Shown here: positions 7,710-16,653 of the stretch, one piece after another
Numbering within the stretch: the stretch's first letter is position 1
Layout of the letters: each line of letters starts with the position of its first letter
Source of the DNA: PUPG01 sp031323845
GTDB taxonomy: Bacteria > Bacteroidota > Bacteroidia > Bacteroidales > UBA7960
DNA length: 47,005 bases
NCBI GenBank assembly: GCA_031323845.1
Contig: JAVIYP010000017.1
Location: 1-47,005 of the forward strand
Direction of reading: 5' to 3'
Notes under the pieces: generated by a model
Seen by the model: the letters and a program-made list of their open reading frames with translations, nothing else
Told to the model about the DNA's origin: nothing
Databases searched by the model: none
Made by a program: the position numbers and the translations under genes

Positions 7710-10313
7710 TCAAAGCTGGCCGGCCAATACGGCAGTGAGTTTGTGGTGATGAACATTGCCACCGGTATTAAACACTTCCACATGAATAATGTAAAGGCCA
7801 ACTGATGCCTTTAAGCCTGCATCATTGGTGCCGTCCCAGTTGATAACACCCGAGGTGGCCAGCAGTTTTCCCTGAACCAGCAGCCTTACCGGTCTGCCAC
7901 GGCTGTCAAACACCCTAATGTTGGCCACATAGCCGGGTTGTTCAAGCGTGTAGAAGATGTTCAGCACGTCATTATGTCCGCTCCCGTCGGGAGCAAAGAT
8001 TTTTTGTCCCAGGCTAAAAGATGTGTCTTCGTTTGCATGATGGACAAGATGCTGTGAGTTTCTGTAGCCCGGTGTGCCAAATCCTGCAGAGGCGGCGGCC
8101 GAATGCCAGTTGAACACATCCTGCGTGGGCCTGTCGGGGCTAAGGCGCTCCAGGGCCACCCCTTTGGCTGATGTGAGCAGGGGCACATGCATGTCTTCAG
8201 TGTAGATCAGTTTATCAATCTGCTGATGGCCCCTGGTCGCAAGGACGGCAATGCCCCCGGCGTTGGTCATGCGCGGCATGGCGGCCAGCTGAATAAAAGC
8301 ATCCGGGGCGGGACTCAAAAAAGTGCGTTTCACGGCAGCTGTATCAGCCGTCAATACCACGTAATCGCCGGGAAAAAACAAAAACCCTTCCTGGCTTATG
8401 TTCTGAACGGTGGTCAGCAGATGCTCCAGGGTGTCCTCTGAGGCGATGACGAAATCAGCCAGGTCGAACACTTTATCAGAGGGATTGTAAAGCTCAATAT
8501 ACCGGGCTCCGAAATCCGGCGGGTTGAATAATATTTCGTTGATCACGAGGTCGCCGGCCGCAGCTTTTTCGAAGAGAGCCAGCGGGCACTGCCGCTGGCT
8601 GATGTTGTTCCCGGCACAGTCGGTCAGGAGTTCACTGACCGTAAGCGTGTAAATGACTCCTGGCTGCAAAGGATCGGGAAGCAGCATGTCGAGCCTGGCA
8701 AGATCAGGCAGCAGGGGCTCCACAGATAGTGGCCGTCCGATGTCGTGGTCAATGGCGTAGTGCTGCACATCCTCCAGGAAACGTCTGTCCATGGGTTCCG
8801 AAAAAGTCAGGCGTACATTCAGGGAGTCCAGCGGTGCTGCTCTCAGCAGGCGGGGAGGTGATTGATCGGGATTACTGCCAAACACGGAGTTTTGCATGCC
8901 CGGGGTGCCGCCGCTTTCACTTATGGAGGCAGTCCAGTTTTCCGCTCCCTGGCAAAAATTATAGGGGTCAATCTTTTCAAGCGACCATCCCCCCTGGGCT
9001 TTGGCCGGGTTCCGGTACCAAAGGCTGTTGTAGCTGACAAAAGAAATGAGGTTGCCGCGGTCATCCCACAGCACCAGGTCGGTGCCGCCTATGGTAAGCG
9101 CCGTTGCAGACAGGCCCGGAACGGCTGCCACATTGCCATACCCCTGCATCAGCTCATACGCCTCTTCGGTGCAGAGCACCAGGTAGCCTTTGGGAGGAAG
9201 CACTGCCCGGGGCAGCTCCCTCTGGGTGCTACCGTGCTGAAGCACCCAGCCTTCAAGGTTGAGCGGAAGCTCCGTGGTATTGTACAATTCGAGCCAGTCG
9301 TGAGGAGGCAAAGCAACCTCGGGCCTGCTGTTCACCATGAGCTCATTAAACACCACATCAAAAAGTGAAGAAACATAGTGCACAAACTGCCCTTCCCATG
9401 CATCCATAAGCTGTCCGTCGGGGTTGGCCACCCCGGATATGCCGATGGTGTAGAGGTGGTTTTCCTGGAAACTGTCGCCAAACAACAACCTGACCACACT
9501 GGGGTGCTCGTCATCAAAAGCGACAACCAGGGGATGTCCAACACCTCCGTCAACAACATAATTCATGGCATTGACCGCCGAAGCGTGATCGAGCATGCCG
9601 CTGAAGGTCACGTCAAGCGTATTGGCCGTGACCACCTGAACGTTTTTTACCGACGGGGCCTCAAGGGGAATGATCTCTCCAGCATAAAAGTCATCGAAAT
9701 AAAAGCGCCTGCTGTTGCTTACGGTGTATCTGCATACGATGCCAAACCATGAAGTAGTAGTGTAGGTGTTGTCAAACGCATGCCCTTGCATAACGTACAT
9801 GGTTCCCCCCGAAGGGTCGGCCATAAACTCCCAGTTGCCCGCTCCGTCACGAAGGATGCGCAGGCGAAGGATGTTGTTGGTAGCTCCGGCGATATTCATG
9901 GATCCGGACATTAACTCTTCAAGGTGTTCGCCATCCTGCCGGTAAAAATAGATCCTTTTGTTGTCGCCGCCTGTTTTTCCTATCTGGATAAAATATCCCT
10001 GCAACGGACCTGTCAGGTTTTTTTGATTGCTCACCAGGTAGATGCGGGCATGATTGTTGTCGGAAGGCGTGAAGGCCAGCCGGACCCAGAACTCCCATTG
10101 TGTGTGGTGCACAATGCCGCTTTCCGTTGCCAGCCAGGCCGTGCCCGCTTCATCATCGTACAGGCGCAGCAATCCGTTGTCCACGATAAACTTCTCCTCA
10201 TCACCTTCCCATACCGGATCATTCGTAAAATCACCGTCACTGAAGTTATCGCTGAACTGCCCCACAAGCATGAACGGCAAAACCATGGCCAAAAGAGCTA
10301 CAATGCATCTCAT
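7710..10313 (-). CDS. Secreted multidomain protein with two lamin-tail domains and a FlgD-like C-terminus
   Basis: The 867-residue product has a signal peptide (MRCIVALLAMVLPFMLVGQ), a lectin/laminin-G-like beta region (about residues 20-200), SbsA/Big_5-like Ig modules (about 215-310 and 485-580; VRLTFSEPMDRRFLEDVQHY is typical), two lamin-tail domains (about 316-470 with VVFNELMVNSRPE and DWLELYN, and 586-730 with DLVINEILFNPPDFG and YIELYNPS) and a FlgD-like Ig domain (about 766-867, FAPDGSGHNDVLNI then INWDGTNDAGLKASVGLYI). This architecture is common among Bacteroidota surface or secreted proteins. The C-terminus resembles, but does not clearly match, type IX secretion sorting domains. 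No catalytic residues are recognisable, so adhesion or binding is more likely than enzymology. Confidence 0.88.
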   Translation of the reverse strand: MRCIVALLAMVLPFMLVGQFSDNFSDGDFTNDPVWEGDEEKFIVDNGLLRLYDDEAGTAWLATESGIVHHTQWEFWVRLAFTPSDNNHARIYLVSNQKNLTGPLQGYFIQIGKTGGDNKRIYFYRQDGEHLEELMSGSMNIAGATNNILRLRILRDGAGNWEFMADPSGGTMYVMQGHAFDNTYTTTSWFGIVCRYTVSNSRRFYFDDFYAGEIIPLEAPSVKNVQVVTANTLDVTFSGMLDHASAVNAMNYVVDGGVGHPLVVAFDDEHPSVVRLLFGDSFQENHLYTIGISGVANPDGQLMDAWEGQFVHYVSSLFDVVFNELMVNSRPEVALPPHDWLELYNTTELPLNLEGWVLQHGSTQRELPRAVLPPKGYLVLCTEEAYELMQGYGNVAAVPGLSATALTIGGTDLVLWDDRGNLISFVSYNSLWYRNPAKAQGGWSLEKIDPYNFCQGAENWTASISESGGTPGMQNSVFGSNPDQSPPRLLRAAPLDSLNVRLTFSEPMDRRFLEDVQHYAIDHDIGRPLSVEPLLPDLARLDMLLPDPLQPGVIYTLTVSELLTDCAGNNISQRQCPLALFEKAAAGDLVINEILFNPPDFGARYIELYNPSDKVFDLADFVIASEDTLEHLLTTVQNISQEGFLFFPGDYVVLTADTAAVKRTFLSPAPDAFIQLAAMPRMTNAGGIAVLATRGHQQIDKLIYTEDMHVPLLTSAKGVALERLSPDRPTQDVFNWHSAAASAGFGTPGYRNSQHLVHHANEDTSFSLGQKIFAPDGSGHNDVLNIFYTLEQPGYVANIRVFDSRGRPVRLLVQGKLLATSGVINWDGTNDAGLKASVGLYIIHVEVFNTGGNVHHHKLTAVLAGQL

Positions 10314-10400
10314 ACATTCAAAGTTTTGACGTTGTTGTTTAAGGTTTTCCGGATTGCTGTCCTGTGTTGCACCGGGCCTTCCGTTGACTATGCGTTTTTC

Positions 10401-10420
10401 GGAATACCCGCCTGTATTCC
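10401..10420. other. Perfect 7-bp inverted repeat between divergent genes
   Basis: GGAATAC and GTATTCC are separated by six bases in the space between the divergent secreted-protein gene and asd. Neither neighbour is transcribed towards it, so it is not their terminator. It could be an operator or a hairpin in the minus-strand leader. The remaining 200 bases of this gap show no ORF or clear promoter; TTTG at 10489 with TACCGGTT 20 bases on is only a weak asd promoter candidate. Confidence 0.35.
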
Positions 10421-10534
10421 TGTTTCAATTGTCCGTAAAAATCATCATCTTTGTGGGTAAAATTATTTCATTTTTTATAAGAAGTCATTTGTTTGGAGGG
10501 TGTATTTTATTTACCGGTTTTAAATTTTAAATAA

Positions 10535-11530
10535 ATGGTCGTAGCTTTGGTTGGTGCCACCGGGCTGGTGGGCAAGGTAATGATGCAGGTGCTTGAGGAG
10601 CGGGAGCTTCCTGTCACCCGTTTTATTCCGGCTGCTTCTGAGCGTTCCGTTGGACGCGAAGTGGTTTTCAGGGGTGAAAAACACAGGCTTGCAGAGGTTG
10701 GGGAGGCTCTCAAAGCCCGCCCGCAGATCGTCCTCTTTTCAGCCGGTGCCGCGGTGTCACGGCAGTATGCACGGGCATTTGCCGACGCAGGAGCCTTTGT
10801 CATCGACAATTCCTCGGCATGGCGTGCACATGAAGACGTGCCCCTGGTGGTGCCGGAGGTGAATGCACATACCATAAACCGGAACACGAAAATAATTGCC
10901 AATCCGAACTGCAGCACCATACAGATGGTGCTGGTCGTTGCGCCGCTGCATAAACATTACGGTGTTAAACGCCTGGTTATCTCTACCTATCAATCGGTTA
11001 CAGGCACCGGGGTTAAAGCCGTGACCCAGCTGTTTGACGAAAGGTCGGGCAAAGACGGCGAAAAGGCATACCCGCACCCCATCGACCTGAACTGCTTTCC
11101 CCACGGAGGCGACTTCCTCGACAATGGCTACACAGCCGAAGAGATGAAGCTCGTGCACGAAACACGCAAAATCCTTGCAAGCCCCGGGATGAAGATCACC
11201 GCCACTGTAGTACGCATTCCTGTTACCGGAGGTCATTCAGAATCAGTCAACATCGAGCTGTCGAACGCTTTTGACATGGCGGATGTGCGACAATTGCTTG
11301 CATCCGGCAAAGGCTTGGCAGTGCAGGATAATCCTGCCGGGAACATCTACCCCATGCCCCTGTACGCTGAAGGCCGCGATGAGGTTTTTGTTGGAAGGAT
11401 CCGCAGAGACACCTCGGTCAGTCACGGACTGGATCTGTGGATTGTGGCCGACAACCTGCGCAAAGGTGCTGCGACCAATGCAGTGCAGATTGCCGAACAC
11501 CTCCTCGGCTCCGGACTGATCACCCGCTGA
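10535..11530 (+). CDS. asd: Aspartate-semialdehyde dehydrogenase
   Basis: Asd reduces aspartyl phosphate to aspartate semialdehyde with NADPH, the branch point to lysine/diaminopimelate, threonine and methionine. The 331-residue product has the N-terminal nucleotide loop VALVGATGLVGKVMMQVL, the catalytic cysteine Cys126 in NPNCSTIQM, the substrate-binding YQSVTGTG and the late HSESVNIELS segment. Length is normal. It appears monocistronic: upstream is a divergent gene, and a terminator-like hairpin lies about 150 bases downstream. Confidence 0.97.
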   Translation: MVVALVGATGLVGKVMMQVLEERELPVTRFIPAASERSVGREVVFRGEKHRLAEVGEALKARPQIVLFSAGAAVSRQYARAFADAGAFVIDNSSAWRAHEDVPLVVPEVNAHTINRNTKIIANPNCSTIQMVLVVAPLHKHYGVKRLVISTYQSVTGTGVKAVTQLFDERSGKDGEKAYPHPIDLNCFPHGGDFLDNGYTAEEMKLVHETRKILASPGMKITATVVRIPVTGGHSESVNIELSNAFDMADVRQLLASGKGLAVQDNPAGNIYPMPLYAEGRDEVFVGRIRRDTSVSHGLDLWIVADNLRKGAATNAVQIAEHLLGSGLITR

Positions 11531-11895
11531 ACACCCGGCAGTAAACCATCAATCGTAAACCTGGTGCCGGCCTGAAGCCAAACACGAAAAAGCACCCGAT
11601 CACGGAGGCCCGTAAGGTTAACCTGAGTTGCGGAGAGAAAACAACCAGCCTTCAAAGATTCACCGGGCGGGCTCACCCCCGAAATTGTCCGTTTCGGGCC
11701 GGGTTTTTACGCCGTCGTTGCTTTTTTGAATAATATTGCACGGTAATCCGCAACAGGCAGGCATGATTGTGGTTTCTTTGTTGTGGATTTTGCGTGTTCT
11801 TTTTTCGCTCTTTGCGAGGAATAAAAAAACGCGCTATGGACGCAACAGGTTTCCGCAGAAAGCAGGTAAAAACCATTCAATAACATCAAGAACCG
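11531..11895. other. Intergenic region between asd and the LytS-like kinase gene
   Basis: No credible gene lies in these 365 bases. The first half holds a terminator-like hairpin. The second half, near 11786-11822, contains a T-rich segment with TTTTGCGTGTTC and CTCTTTGCGAGGA that resembles the repeat at the right edge of the window. I did not find a clean -33/-7 promoter for the kinase gene; TAATATTG near 11731 is one mismatch from the -7 consensus but lacks a partner. Confidence 0.5.
11678..11707 (+). terminator. Terminator-like hairpin downstream of asd
   Basis: CCCGAAA (11678-11684) can pair with TTTCGGG (11692-11698) across a seven-base loop, and a run of five T residues follows after CCGGG. 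The stem is sound, but the five-base gap before a short T-tract is not ideal, so this may be a weak terminator about 150 bases after the asd stop codon. Confidence 0.4.
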
Positions 11896-12960
11896 ATGAG
11901 CAAAAACAACGCCATCATAAAAAAGCTGTTCCGGCTTGCCCTGTACACCTCACTGCTGCTGTCGGCCGTTTCGGTTATCCCGTGGATGCTGACGCTGGCT
12001 GTCACCTCCTATTTCTTCTTCCTGATCCTCTTTTTATTTGTTTTCACCAATACCTTAATAATATGGCTGATCAACATCTGGTTGGTGCAGTGGCTTGACG
12101 ACAAAAAACACAGCAAACGTATCGTTACGGTGCGTTATGCCTTAAGCTTTATCCTGAGCATTGGCCTTTCGGGACTGCTGATCCACTTCTTTCAGAGCTT
12201 TGAGCTGTATGATATCTATATCAGTGATGATGAGTTTGTACGTTTTCAGAAAAGAAATGTAATGGCCCCGTTCTTCACGGCTTTTTTCACCAACATCTTT
12301 GTATTGTTCATGCAGGAGCTGATGCTTCTCAGGGAAAAAAAAGCGCACATTGAGCTTGAAAACGCACGACTGAAGCTTGAAAACACCGAGGCCATAAACC
12401 AGCAGCTCAAACAACACATTCACCCCCATTTTTTGTTCAATTCGCTGAGTATTTTGAAGTCGCTGATAAACAATAACCCGACCCTTGCCGAAGAATACGT
12501 GATCAGGTTGTCCGACTTCCTGAGGGTGTCGCTGTCGTCAGGTGAATCGAACCTTGTATCTCTGAAAAACGAGCTCCGGCTTTGTGAGGATTATATTGAG
12601 ATGCAAAAGATCCGTTTTGGAAATGCACTTGAGTTTGATATGGACATTCCCGGAGAGGAGGTTGCGACCGGTTTTGTTCCGGGGTTTTCGCTGCAACTGC
12701 TGCTGGAAAACGCGATAAAGCATAACGCCTTCCGGACAGATAGTCCCTTGAGGATCACGATCTCAGAACACAAGGGGTGGCTCAGGGTATCCAACAATTA
12801 CAAGGAAAAAAGCACCATCGAAAGCAACACAGGTTCGGGGCTTGCCAACCTTGCACAGCGATACGCCATTCTTTCCGGACACGACATCCACATTGACACC
12901 ACCGGCGGAACATTTACCGTCAGTATTAAAATATTAACCCATGAGAATCATCATTATTGA
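11896..12960 (+). CDS. LytS/YehU-type sensor histidine kinase
   Basis: The 354-residue kinase has about four N-terminal TM segments within residues 1-145, a short coiled coil (KKAHIELENARLKLENTEAI) and the His_kinase (PF06580) core. The phospho-accepting histidine is expected at His178 in HPHFLFNSLS; an N-box LLLENAIKHNAF and a glycine-containing GSGLANLAQRYAIL form the ATP site. There is no separate periplasmic sensor domain, so the TM region probably senses the stimulus. Its end overlaps the next gene's start by 20 bases, giving a translationally coupled kinase-regulator pair. What it regulates is not evident; the RND cluster 1.3 kb downstream is one possibility. Confidence 0.92.
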   Translation: MSKNNAIIKKLFRLALYTSLLLSAVSVIPWMLTLAVTSYFFFLILFLFVFTNTLIIWLINIWLVQWLDDKKHSKRIVTVRYALSFILSIGLSGLLIHFFQSFELYDIYISDDEFVRFQKRNVMAPFFTAFFTNIFVLFMQELMLLREKKAHIELENARLKLENTEAINQQLKQHIHPHFLFNSLSILKSLINNNPTLAEEYVIRLSDFLRVSLSSGESNLVSLKNELRLCEDYIEMQKIRFGNALEFDMDIPGEEVATGFVPGFSLQLLLENAIKHNAFRTDSPLRITISEHKGWLRVSNNYKEKSTIESNTGSGLANLAQRYAILSGHDIHIDTTGGTFTVSIKILTHENHHY

Positions 12961-13696
12961 AGACGAGGCCCTGACGGCATCTGACCTTGCTGCCACCATA
13001 AAAAAGGCCGACAGCCGCACGGAGATAGCAGCTATTCTGGGTTCCGTCGGGGAAGCGGTTGACTATTTCCGGAAACATCCTGACGAAGCGGATCTGATCT
13101 TCAGCGACATTCAGCTGGGCGACGGCCTCAGTTTTGAAATATTCCAGCAAACCAGCATCAACACGCCCATCATTTTTTGCACAGCCTATGATGAATATGC
13201 GCTGAATGCTTTTAAGGTCAGCAGCATTCATTACATGCTGAAGCCGTTCAGCGTAAAAACCGTTGGGGAGGCGCTTCAGAAATTCCACACGCTCCGGTCG
13301 AGCCTTACACATAAACTGACCCAATATGAAACCATGCTTGAGATTCTTAACAAAAGAAAAAAGCAAGGCTCCATATTGGTTTACCGTGGCGAAAAAATCC
13401 TGCCTGTAAGCATGGACGACATTGCCCTGTGCTTCATTGAACACGACACCTGCCATATACTGACCTTCGGACAAAACAAATACGTGATCAACAAAAGCCT
13501 GGAAGAGGTTGAAAGCATTGCCGGTGACAGTTTTTTCAGGGCAAACCGTCAGTTCCTGGTGAACCGGAAAGCGGTTAAGGATTCTACCCAGTATTTTGCG
13601 CGCAAGCTGGTCATCAACCTGAACATCCCGTTCGAAGAGAAGATTACGGTAAGCAAAGCCAAGTCTGGCATATTTCTTGATTGGCTGTCACAATAA
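12941..13696 (+). CDS. LytTR-family response regulator
   Basis: The 251-residue regulator has a receiver domain (about residues 1-120) with acidic pocket IIEDEA, phospho-acceptor Asp56 in IFSDIQLGDG and the conserved Lys in YMLKPFS, followed by a LytTR DNA-binding domain (about 145-245; ILVYRGEKILPVSMDDIALC and FFRANRQFLVNRKAVKD are typical). It overlaps the kinase gene by 20 bases. LytTR proteins usually bind direct repeats upstream of targets; I could not confirm such sites in the neighbouring intergenic regions. Confidence 0.94.
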   Translation: MRIIIIEDEALTASDLAATIKKADSRTEIAAILGSVGEAVDYFRKHPDEADLIFSDIQLGDGLSFEIFQQTSINTPIIFCTAYDEYALNAFKVSSIHYMLKPFSVKTVGEALQKFHTLRSSLTHKLTQYETMLEILNKRKKQGSILVYRGEKILPVSMDDIALCFIEHDTCHILTFGQNKYVINKSLEEVESIAGDSFFRANRQFLVNRKAVKDSTQYFARKLVINLNIPFEEKITVSKAKSGIFLDWLSQ

Positions 13697-14092
13697 TTCA
13701 CGCCGCGCTTTGTCCGCTTCAGCTATGTTTACTGTAAAAAACACCCCCCCGGAAGCTATTTTTGTCGCATCATACGGCACTGAACCTTCAAACAGCGCAC
13801 CGCTTCGCTTCCGGCCATGCGGATCAATGGTTTTTGTTGGTCTGGAAGCCAGCAGGACCATGGGCGGCGAACAGGGACAAGAGGCCAAAGGCCAGAGGCT
13901 GGATGTTGGAGGTTGGAAAAAGAAATATGATGGCTCCTGGCAGTTGGCAAATGTCGTTGCTAAAAACCAAAGGCCAAAAGCAGAGAAAGTGAAAAGTGAA
14001 AAATGAAAAACAGCTATTGGCTGTTAGCTCTTGGCTGTTGGCAGATTTTCTTGCTAAAGGCCCAAAACCAAAAGCAGAGAAAGTGAAATATA

Positions 14093-14132
14093 AACGATTC
14101 AACAATTAAACAATTCAACAATTAAACAATAG
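14093..14132. repeat. Period-8 tandem repeat, AACAATTM unit
   Basis: Five consecutive 8-base units read AACGATTC, AACAATTA, AACAATTC, AACAATTA, AACAATAG. The array abuts the ACATCTGC-type array, which has the same period but a different unit. Confidence 0.8.
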
Positions 14133-14136
14133 CCTT

Positions 14137-14170
14137 ACATCTGCACATTTTCACATTTGTACATCTGCAC
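14137..14170. repeat. Period-8 repeat, ACATCTGC family, copy 1
   Basis: Units ACATCTGC, ACATTTTC, ACATTTGT and ACATCTGC are followed by a partial unit. The same unit recurs near 20214 in this orientation and near 46555 reverse-complemented. One TTTG inside the array could act as the -33 element of the tolC promoter. Confidence 0.8.
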
Positions 14171-14186
14171 TCCACTCATAACTTAG
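14156..14186 (+). promoter_or_regulatory. Candidate promoter of the tolC-adaptor-RND operon
   Basis: TTTG (14156-14159), lying inside the period-8 array, is followed after 19 bases by TAACTTAG (14179-14186), one mismatch from TAnnTTTG. A transcript would start near 14193, giving a leader of about 43 bases made of the A/C-rich element shared with the P-II-like gene. Spacing is ideal, but the -7 mismatch falls in the TTTG half. Confidence 0.45.
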
Positions 14187-14235
14187 ACACATACACAAAA
14201 CACAGACAATCAAACATCTACGCAAACACAGACAT
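14170..14235 (+). repeat. A/C-rich leader element, copy A (before tolC)
   Basis: This 66-base stretch contains CTTAGACACATACACAAAAC, then ACAGACAATCAAACA and TAC, and runs directly into the tolC ATG. It aligns closely with two copies upstream of the P-II-like gene (near 20050 and 20285), sharing the core ACACAAAACACAGACAA with the downstream one. Confidence 0.7.
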
Positions 14236-15537
14236 ATGAAAACACAACTGTTTAAAACCTGGTTATTGCTGGGGCTTTGTTTCACGGTGACCGTTTTTTC
14301 GTCCAGTGCCCAGGAGGCCATTCCCCTCAGCCTGGAGGATGCCCGCAGCTATGCCCTGGAGCATAACAGGAACCTGAAAAACGCCGGACTGGCCATTGAT
14401 GAGGCAGGAGCCATGCTAAAGGAAACTATTGCCCAGGGCCTGCCCCAGATAAGCGCAACCGTTGATTATTCCAATTTTTTCGGGTCCACGGCCACACTGG
14501 GAGCCATGCCGGGCATGGAAATCGAATTCAACCCCACGAGCAACGTCAATGTTTCTGTCGGGCAGCTGATATTCAGCGGAAGCTATATTGTAGGCATACA
14601 ATCGGCCAGGCTTTTCAAGGAGCTTTCGGAAACAAGCCTCGAAAAAACCGAGCAGGACATCAGGGCCCTGGTCACACAGGCTTATTACCTGGCGCTGATA
14701 GCGCGGGAGTCACAAAACATTGTCGCTGCCAACCTGGAAAACATGAGTGAGCTGCTCGAAAAAACGCGGGCGATGGTTGATGTTGGCGTTGCCGAAGAGC
14801 TGGATTACGACCAGTTGACCGTGCAGGCATCAATGCTTGCGGATGCCCACAGGGCCGCCGGCAGACAACTGGAACTGTCGAAAAACATGCTGCGGTTACA
14901 AATGGGCATGCCGGCCGGTCAGCCCATAGTCCTGATAAACAGTATTGAAGACATCATGAGCCTGTCGGACGTCAGCACAAGCCTTACGAAGACCTTTCGT
15001 ATAGCGGAGCATCCCGACTACCGCCTGGTTTCTCTTCAGACCAACCTGGCAGAAAAGCAGGTAAAAATGGAACAATCAGCCTACCTGCCTTCACTGTCGG
15101 GTTTTTACAATTACACGGAAAAGCTGCTCAAGCCGGAGTTTGACATCACCCCAAACCATGTGATCGGTCTTAACCTGAACATCCCCTTGTTTTCGAGCGG
15201 CGTCAGAAAAGCACGGGTCGACCAGGCGCGGATCAGGCTTGAAATTGCCGGCAACCAGCAGGAGCTCTTGTCGCAGCAACTTTTGATACAGGAACAACAG
15301 CTGCGCTACAACCTGAACAATGCGCTTGAACAATTCGAAAGCCAGCAGGCAAACCTCACCGTGGCGCGCAGGGTGTTCAACAGCTTCAACAACAAATATG
15401 AGCAAGGCATGGTTTCGAGCCTGGATCTGATTACCGCAAACAACAACTACCTGCAGGCCGAAAACAGTTATATCTCAGCCATGCTGCAGCTTATGGAAGC
15501 TCAGCTGGCCATGGAAAAACTGCTGAATATTCTATAA
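14236..15537 (+). CDS. TolC-family outer-membrane efflux channel
   Basis: The 433-residue product has a signal peptide (residues 1-26, MKTQLFKTWLLLGLCFTVTVFSSSAQ) and two OEP repeats of long alpha-helical hairpins with short beta strands. The start LSLEDARSYALEHNRNLKNA and the late NKYEQGMVSSLDLITANNNYLQAENSYI are diagnostic. It forms the outer-membrane exit duct for the adaptor and RND pump encoded immediately downstream (41-base gap to the adaptor gene). Length is normal for the family. Confidence 0.95.
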   Translation: MKTQLFKTWLLLGLCFTVTVFSSSAQEAIPLSLEDARSYALEHNRNLKNAGLAIDEAGAMLKETIAQGLPQISATVDYSNFFGSTATLGAMPGMEIEFNPTSNVNVSVGQLIFSGSYIVGIQSARLFKELSETSLEKTEQDIRALVTQAYYLALIARESQNIVAANLENMSELLEKTRAMVDVGVAEELDYDQLTVQASMLADAHRAAGRQLELSKNMLRLQMGMPAGQPIVLINSIEDIMSLSDVSTSLTKTFRIAEHPDYRLVSLQTNLAEKQVKMEQSAYLPSLSGFYNYTEKLLKPEFDITPNHVIGLNLNIPLFSSGVRKARVDQARIRLEIAGNQQELLSQQLLIQEQQLRYNLNNALEQFESQQANLTVARRVFNSFNNKYEQGMVSSLDLITANNNYLQAENSYISAMLQLMEAQLAMEKLLNIL

Positions 15538-15578
15538 AAAAAGAAATCCAAATAATCGCATTCAAATCCCAACACAAG

Positions 15579-16637
15579 ATGAACTTAATAACGAACAACA
15601 AAAGCATATTCGCGATTTTGCTGCTTGCCGCGCTGCTGACAGGATGCTCTTCTTCAGAAAAGCCGGGCCGGGAGAACGACACGGAAGACAGCCGGACAGA
15701 AGTGGTGAGGGTCATAAGCATCAGTTCGCGCGAAATTGCCAGGAGCATTTCCCACACTGCTCATCTGCAGGCTTACAGAGAGGTACACCTGGCTCCTGCA
15801 ACTCCGGGCCGGATAGACAGAATACTGGTTGATGCGGGTCAAAACGTTGATGAAGGCCAGTTGCTGGTTGAAATGGACCGAACCCAGCTCCATCAGGCCA
15901 TGGTGCAACTGGAGCAGCTTAAAACGGAATACCGCCGCATCGACACCCTGCGCCGGGTGGGCAGTGTTTCCCGGCAGCAATACGATCAGATCAAAACACA
16001 GTATGAACTGGCCATGTCGAATGTTGCCTTTCTGGAGGAGAACACGCAGCTCCGGGCTCCTTTTTCGGCGACTGTTTCCGATAAATATTATGAGGATGGT
16101 GAGATGTTTTCGGGGGCGCCCAACACCCCTGCAGGCAAAGCAGCCGTGCTTTCGCTCGTACAAACGGAAAAGCTCAGGGTTATGATCAATGTGGCCGAGC
16201 GCCACTACCCCGGCATCAGGCAGGGCATGCACGTGCATATCACCAGCGACATCTACCCGGGTGAAGTGTTTACAGGCACCGTAAAAACCGTTTATCCGAC
16301 CATTGACGCTGCCACACGCACCTTCCGCGTTGAGGTTTCGTTACCGAACCCGGAGGGAAAACTGAGGCCGGGCATGTTTGCCAGGGCTGTTATTGAACTC
16401 GGAGAGGAGCAGGCCTTTGTGCTGCCTTCGCTCGCTGTCCTGAAACAGCAAGGCACCAATGAACGGTTTGTCTTCATTGAAGAAAACGGGCGGGCCAACA
16501 GGGTGGTTGTGGAAACAGGAGCCCGCTTCGACGATATGATCGAGATCATTTCTGACCAGATCCATGAAGGAGACAGGCTGATTGTAGCCGGACAGGCTCG
16601 CCTGCTCGACGGCATGCAGGTAAGCGTTATCGAATAA
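15579..16637 (+). CDS. RND efflux periplasmic adaptor (membrane fusion) lipoprotein
   Basis: This 352-residue HlyD/AcrA-type adaptor begins with a lipoprotein signal (LLLAALLTGCSSSEK, lipobox Cys at about residue 23). A lipoyl/barrel-sandwich half PGRIDRILVDAGQNVDEGQL, an alpha-helical hairpin (about residues 105-150), the matching half TQLRAPFSATVSDKYYEDG and a beta-barrel domain (about 200-290) follow in the normal order. It would bridge the RND pump and the TolC channel. The RND gene starts 16 bases downstream. Confidence 0.95.
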   Translation: MNLITNNKSIFAILLLAALLTGCSSSEKPGRENDTEDSRTEVVRVISISSREIARSISHTAHLQAYREVHLAPATPGRIDRILVDAGQNVDEGQLLVEMDRTQLHQAMVQLEQLKTEYRRIDTLRRVGSVSRQQYDQIKTQYELAMSNVAFLEENTQLRAPFSATVSDKYYEDGEMFSGAPNTPAGKAAVLSLVQTEKLRVMINVAERHYPGIRQGMHVHITSDIYPGEVFTGTVKTVYPTIDAATRTFRVEVSLPNPEGKLRPGMFARAVIELGEEQAFVLPSLAVLKQQGTNERFVFIEENGRANRVVVETGARFDDMIEIISDQIHEGDRLIVAGQARLLDGMQVSVIE

Positions 16638-16653
16638 CCTAATATTTCACACA

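Larger units (their letters stand above)
13697..14235. other. Repeat-rich intergenic region upstream of tolC
   Basis: No believable gene is present in 539 bases. The content is layered short repeats: two copies of a CCAAAAGCAGAGAAAGTGAA-like phrase about 95 bases apart (near 13972 and 14064), an imperfect 14-bp tandem (AGCTATTGGCTGTT then AGCTCTTGGCTGTT near 14012), an AACAATTA-type 8-mer array, an ACATCTGC-type 8-mer array and an A/C-rich leader just before the tolC ATG. Short open frames here are low-complexity and not gene-like. Confidence 0.7.

Noticed and set aside
11736..12098. Alternative gene overlapping the LytS-like kinase start
   Set aside because: It is a shifted-frame shadow of the kinase gene and lacks any domain signature.
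13677..14006. Short open frame after the LytTR regulator
   Set aside because: It lies in repeat-rich DNA, overlaps the regulator's end and has no domain-like sequence.
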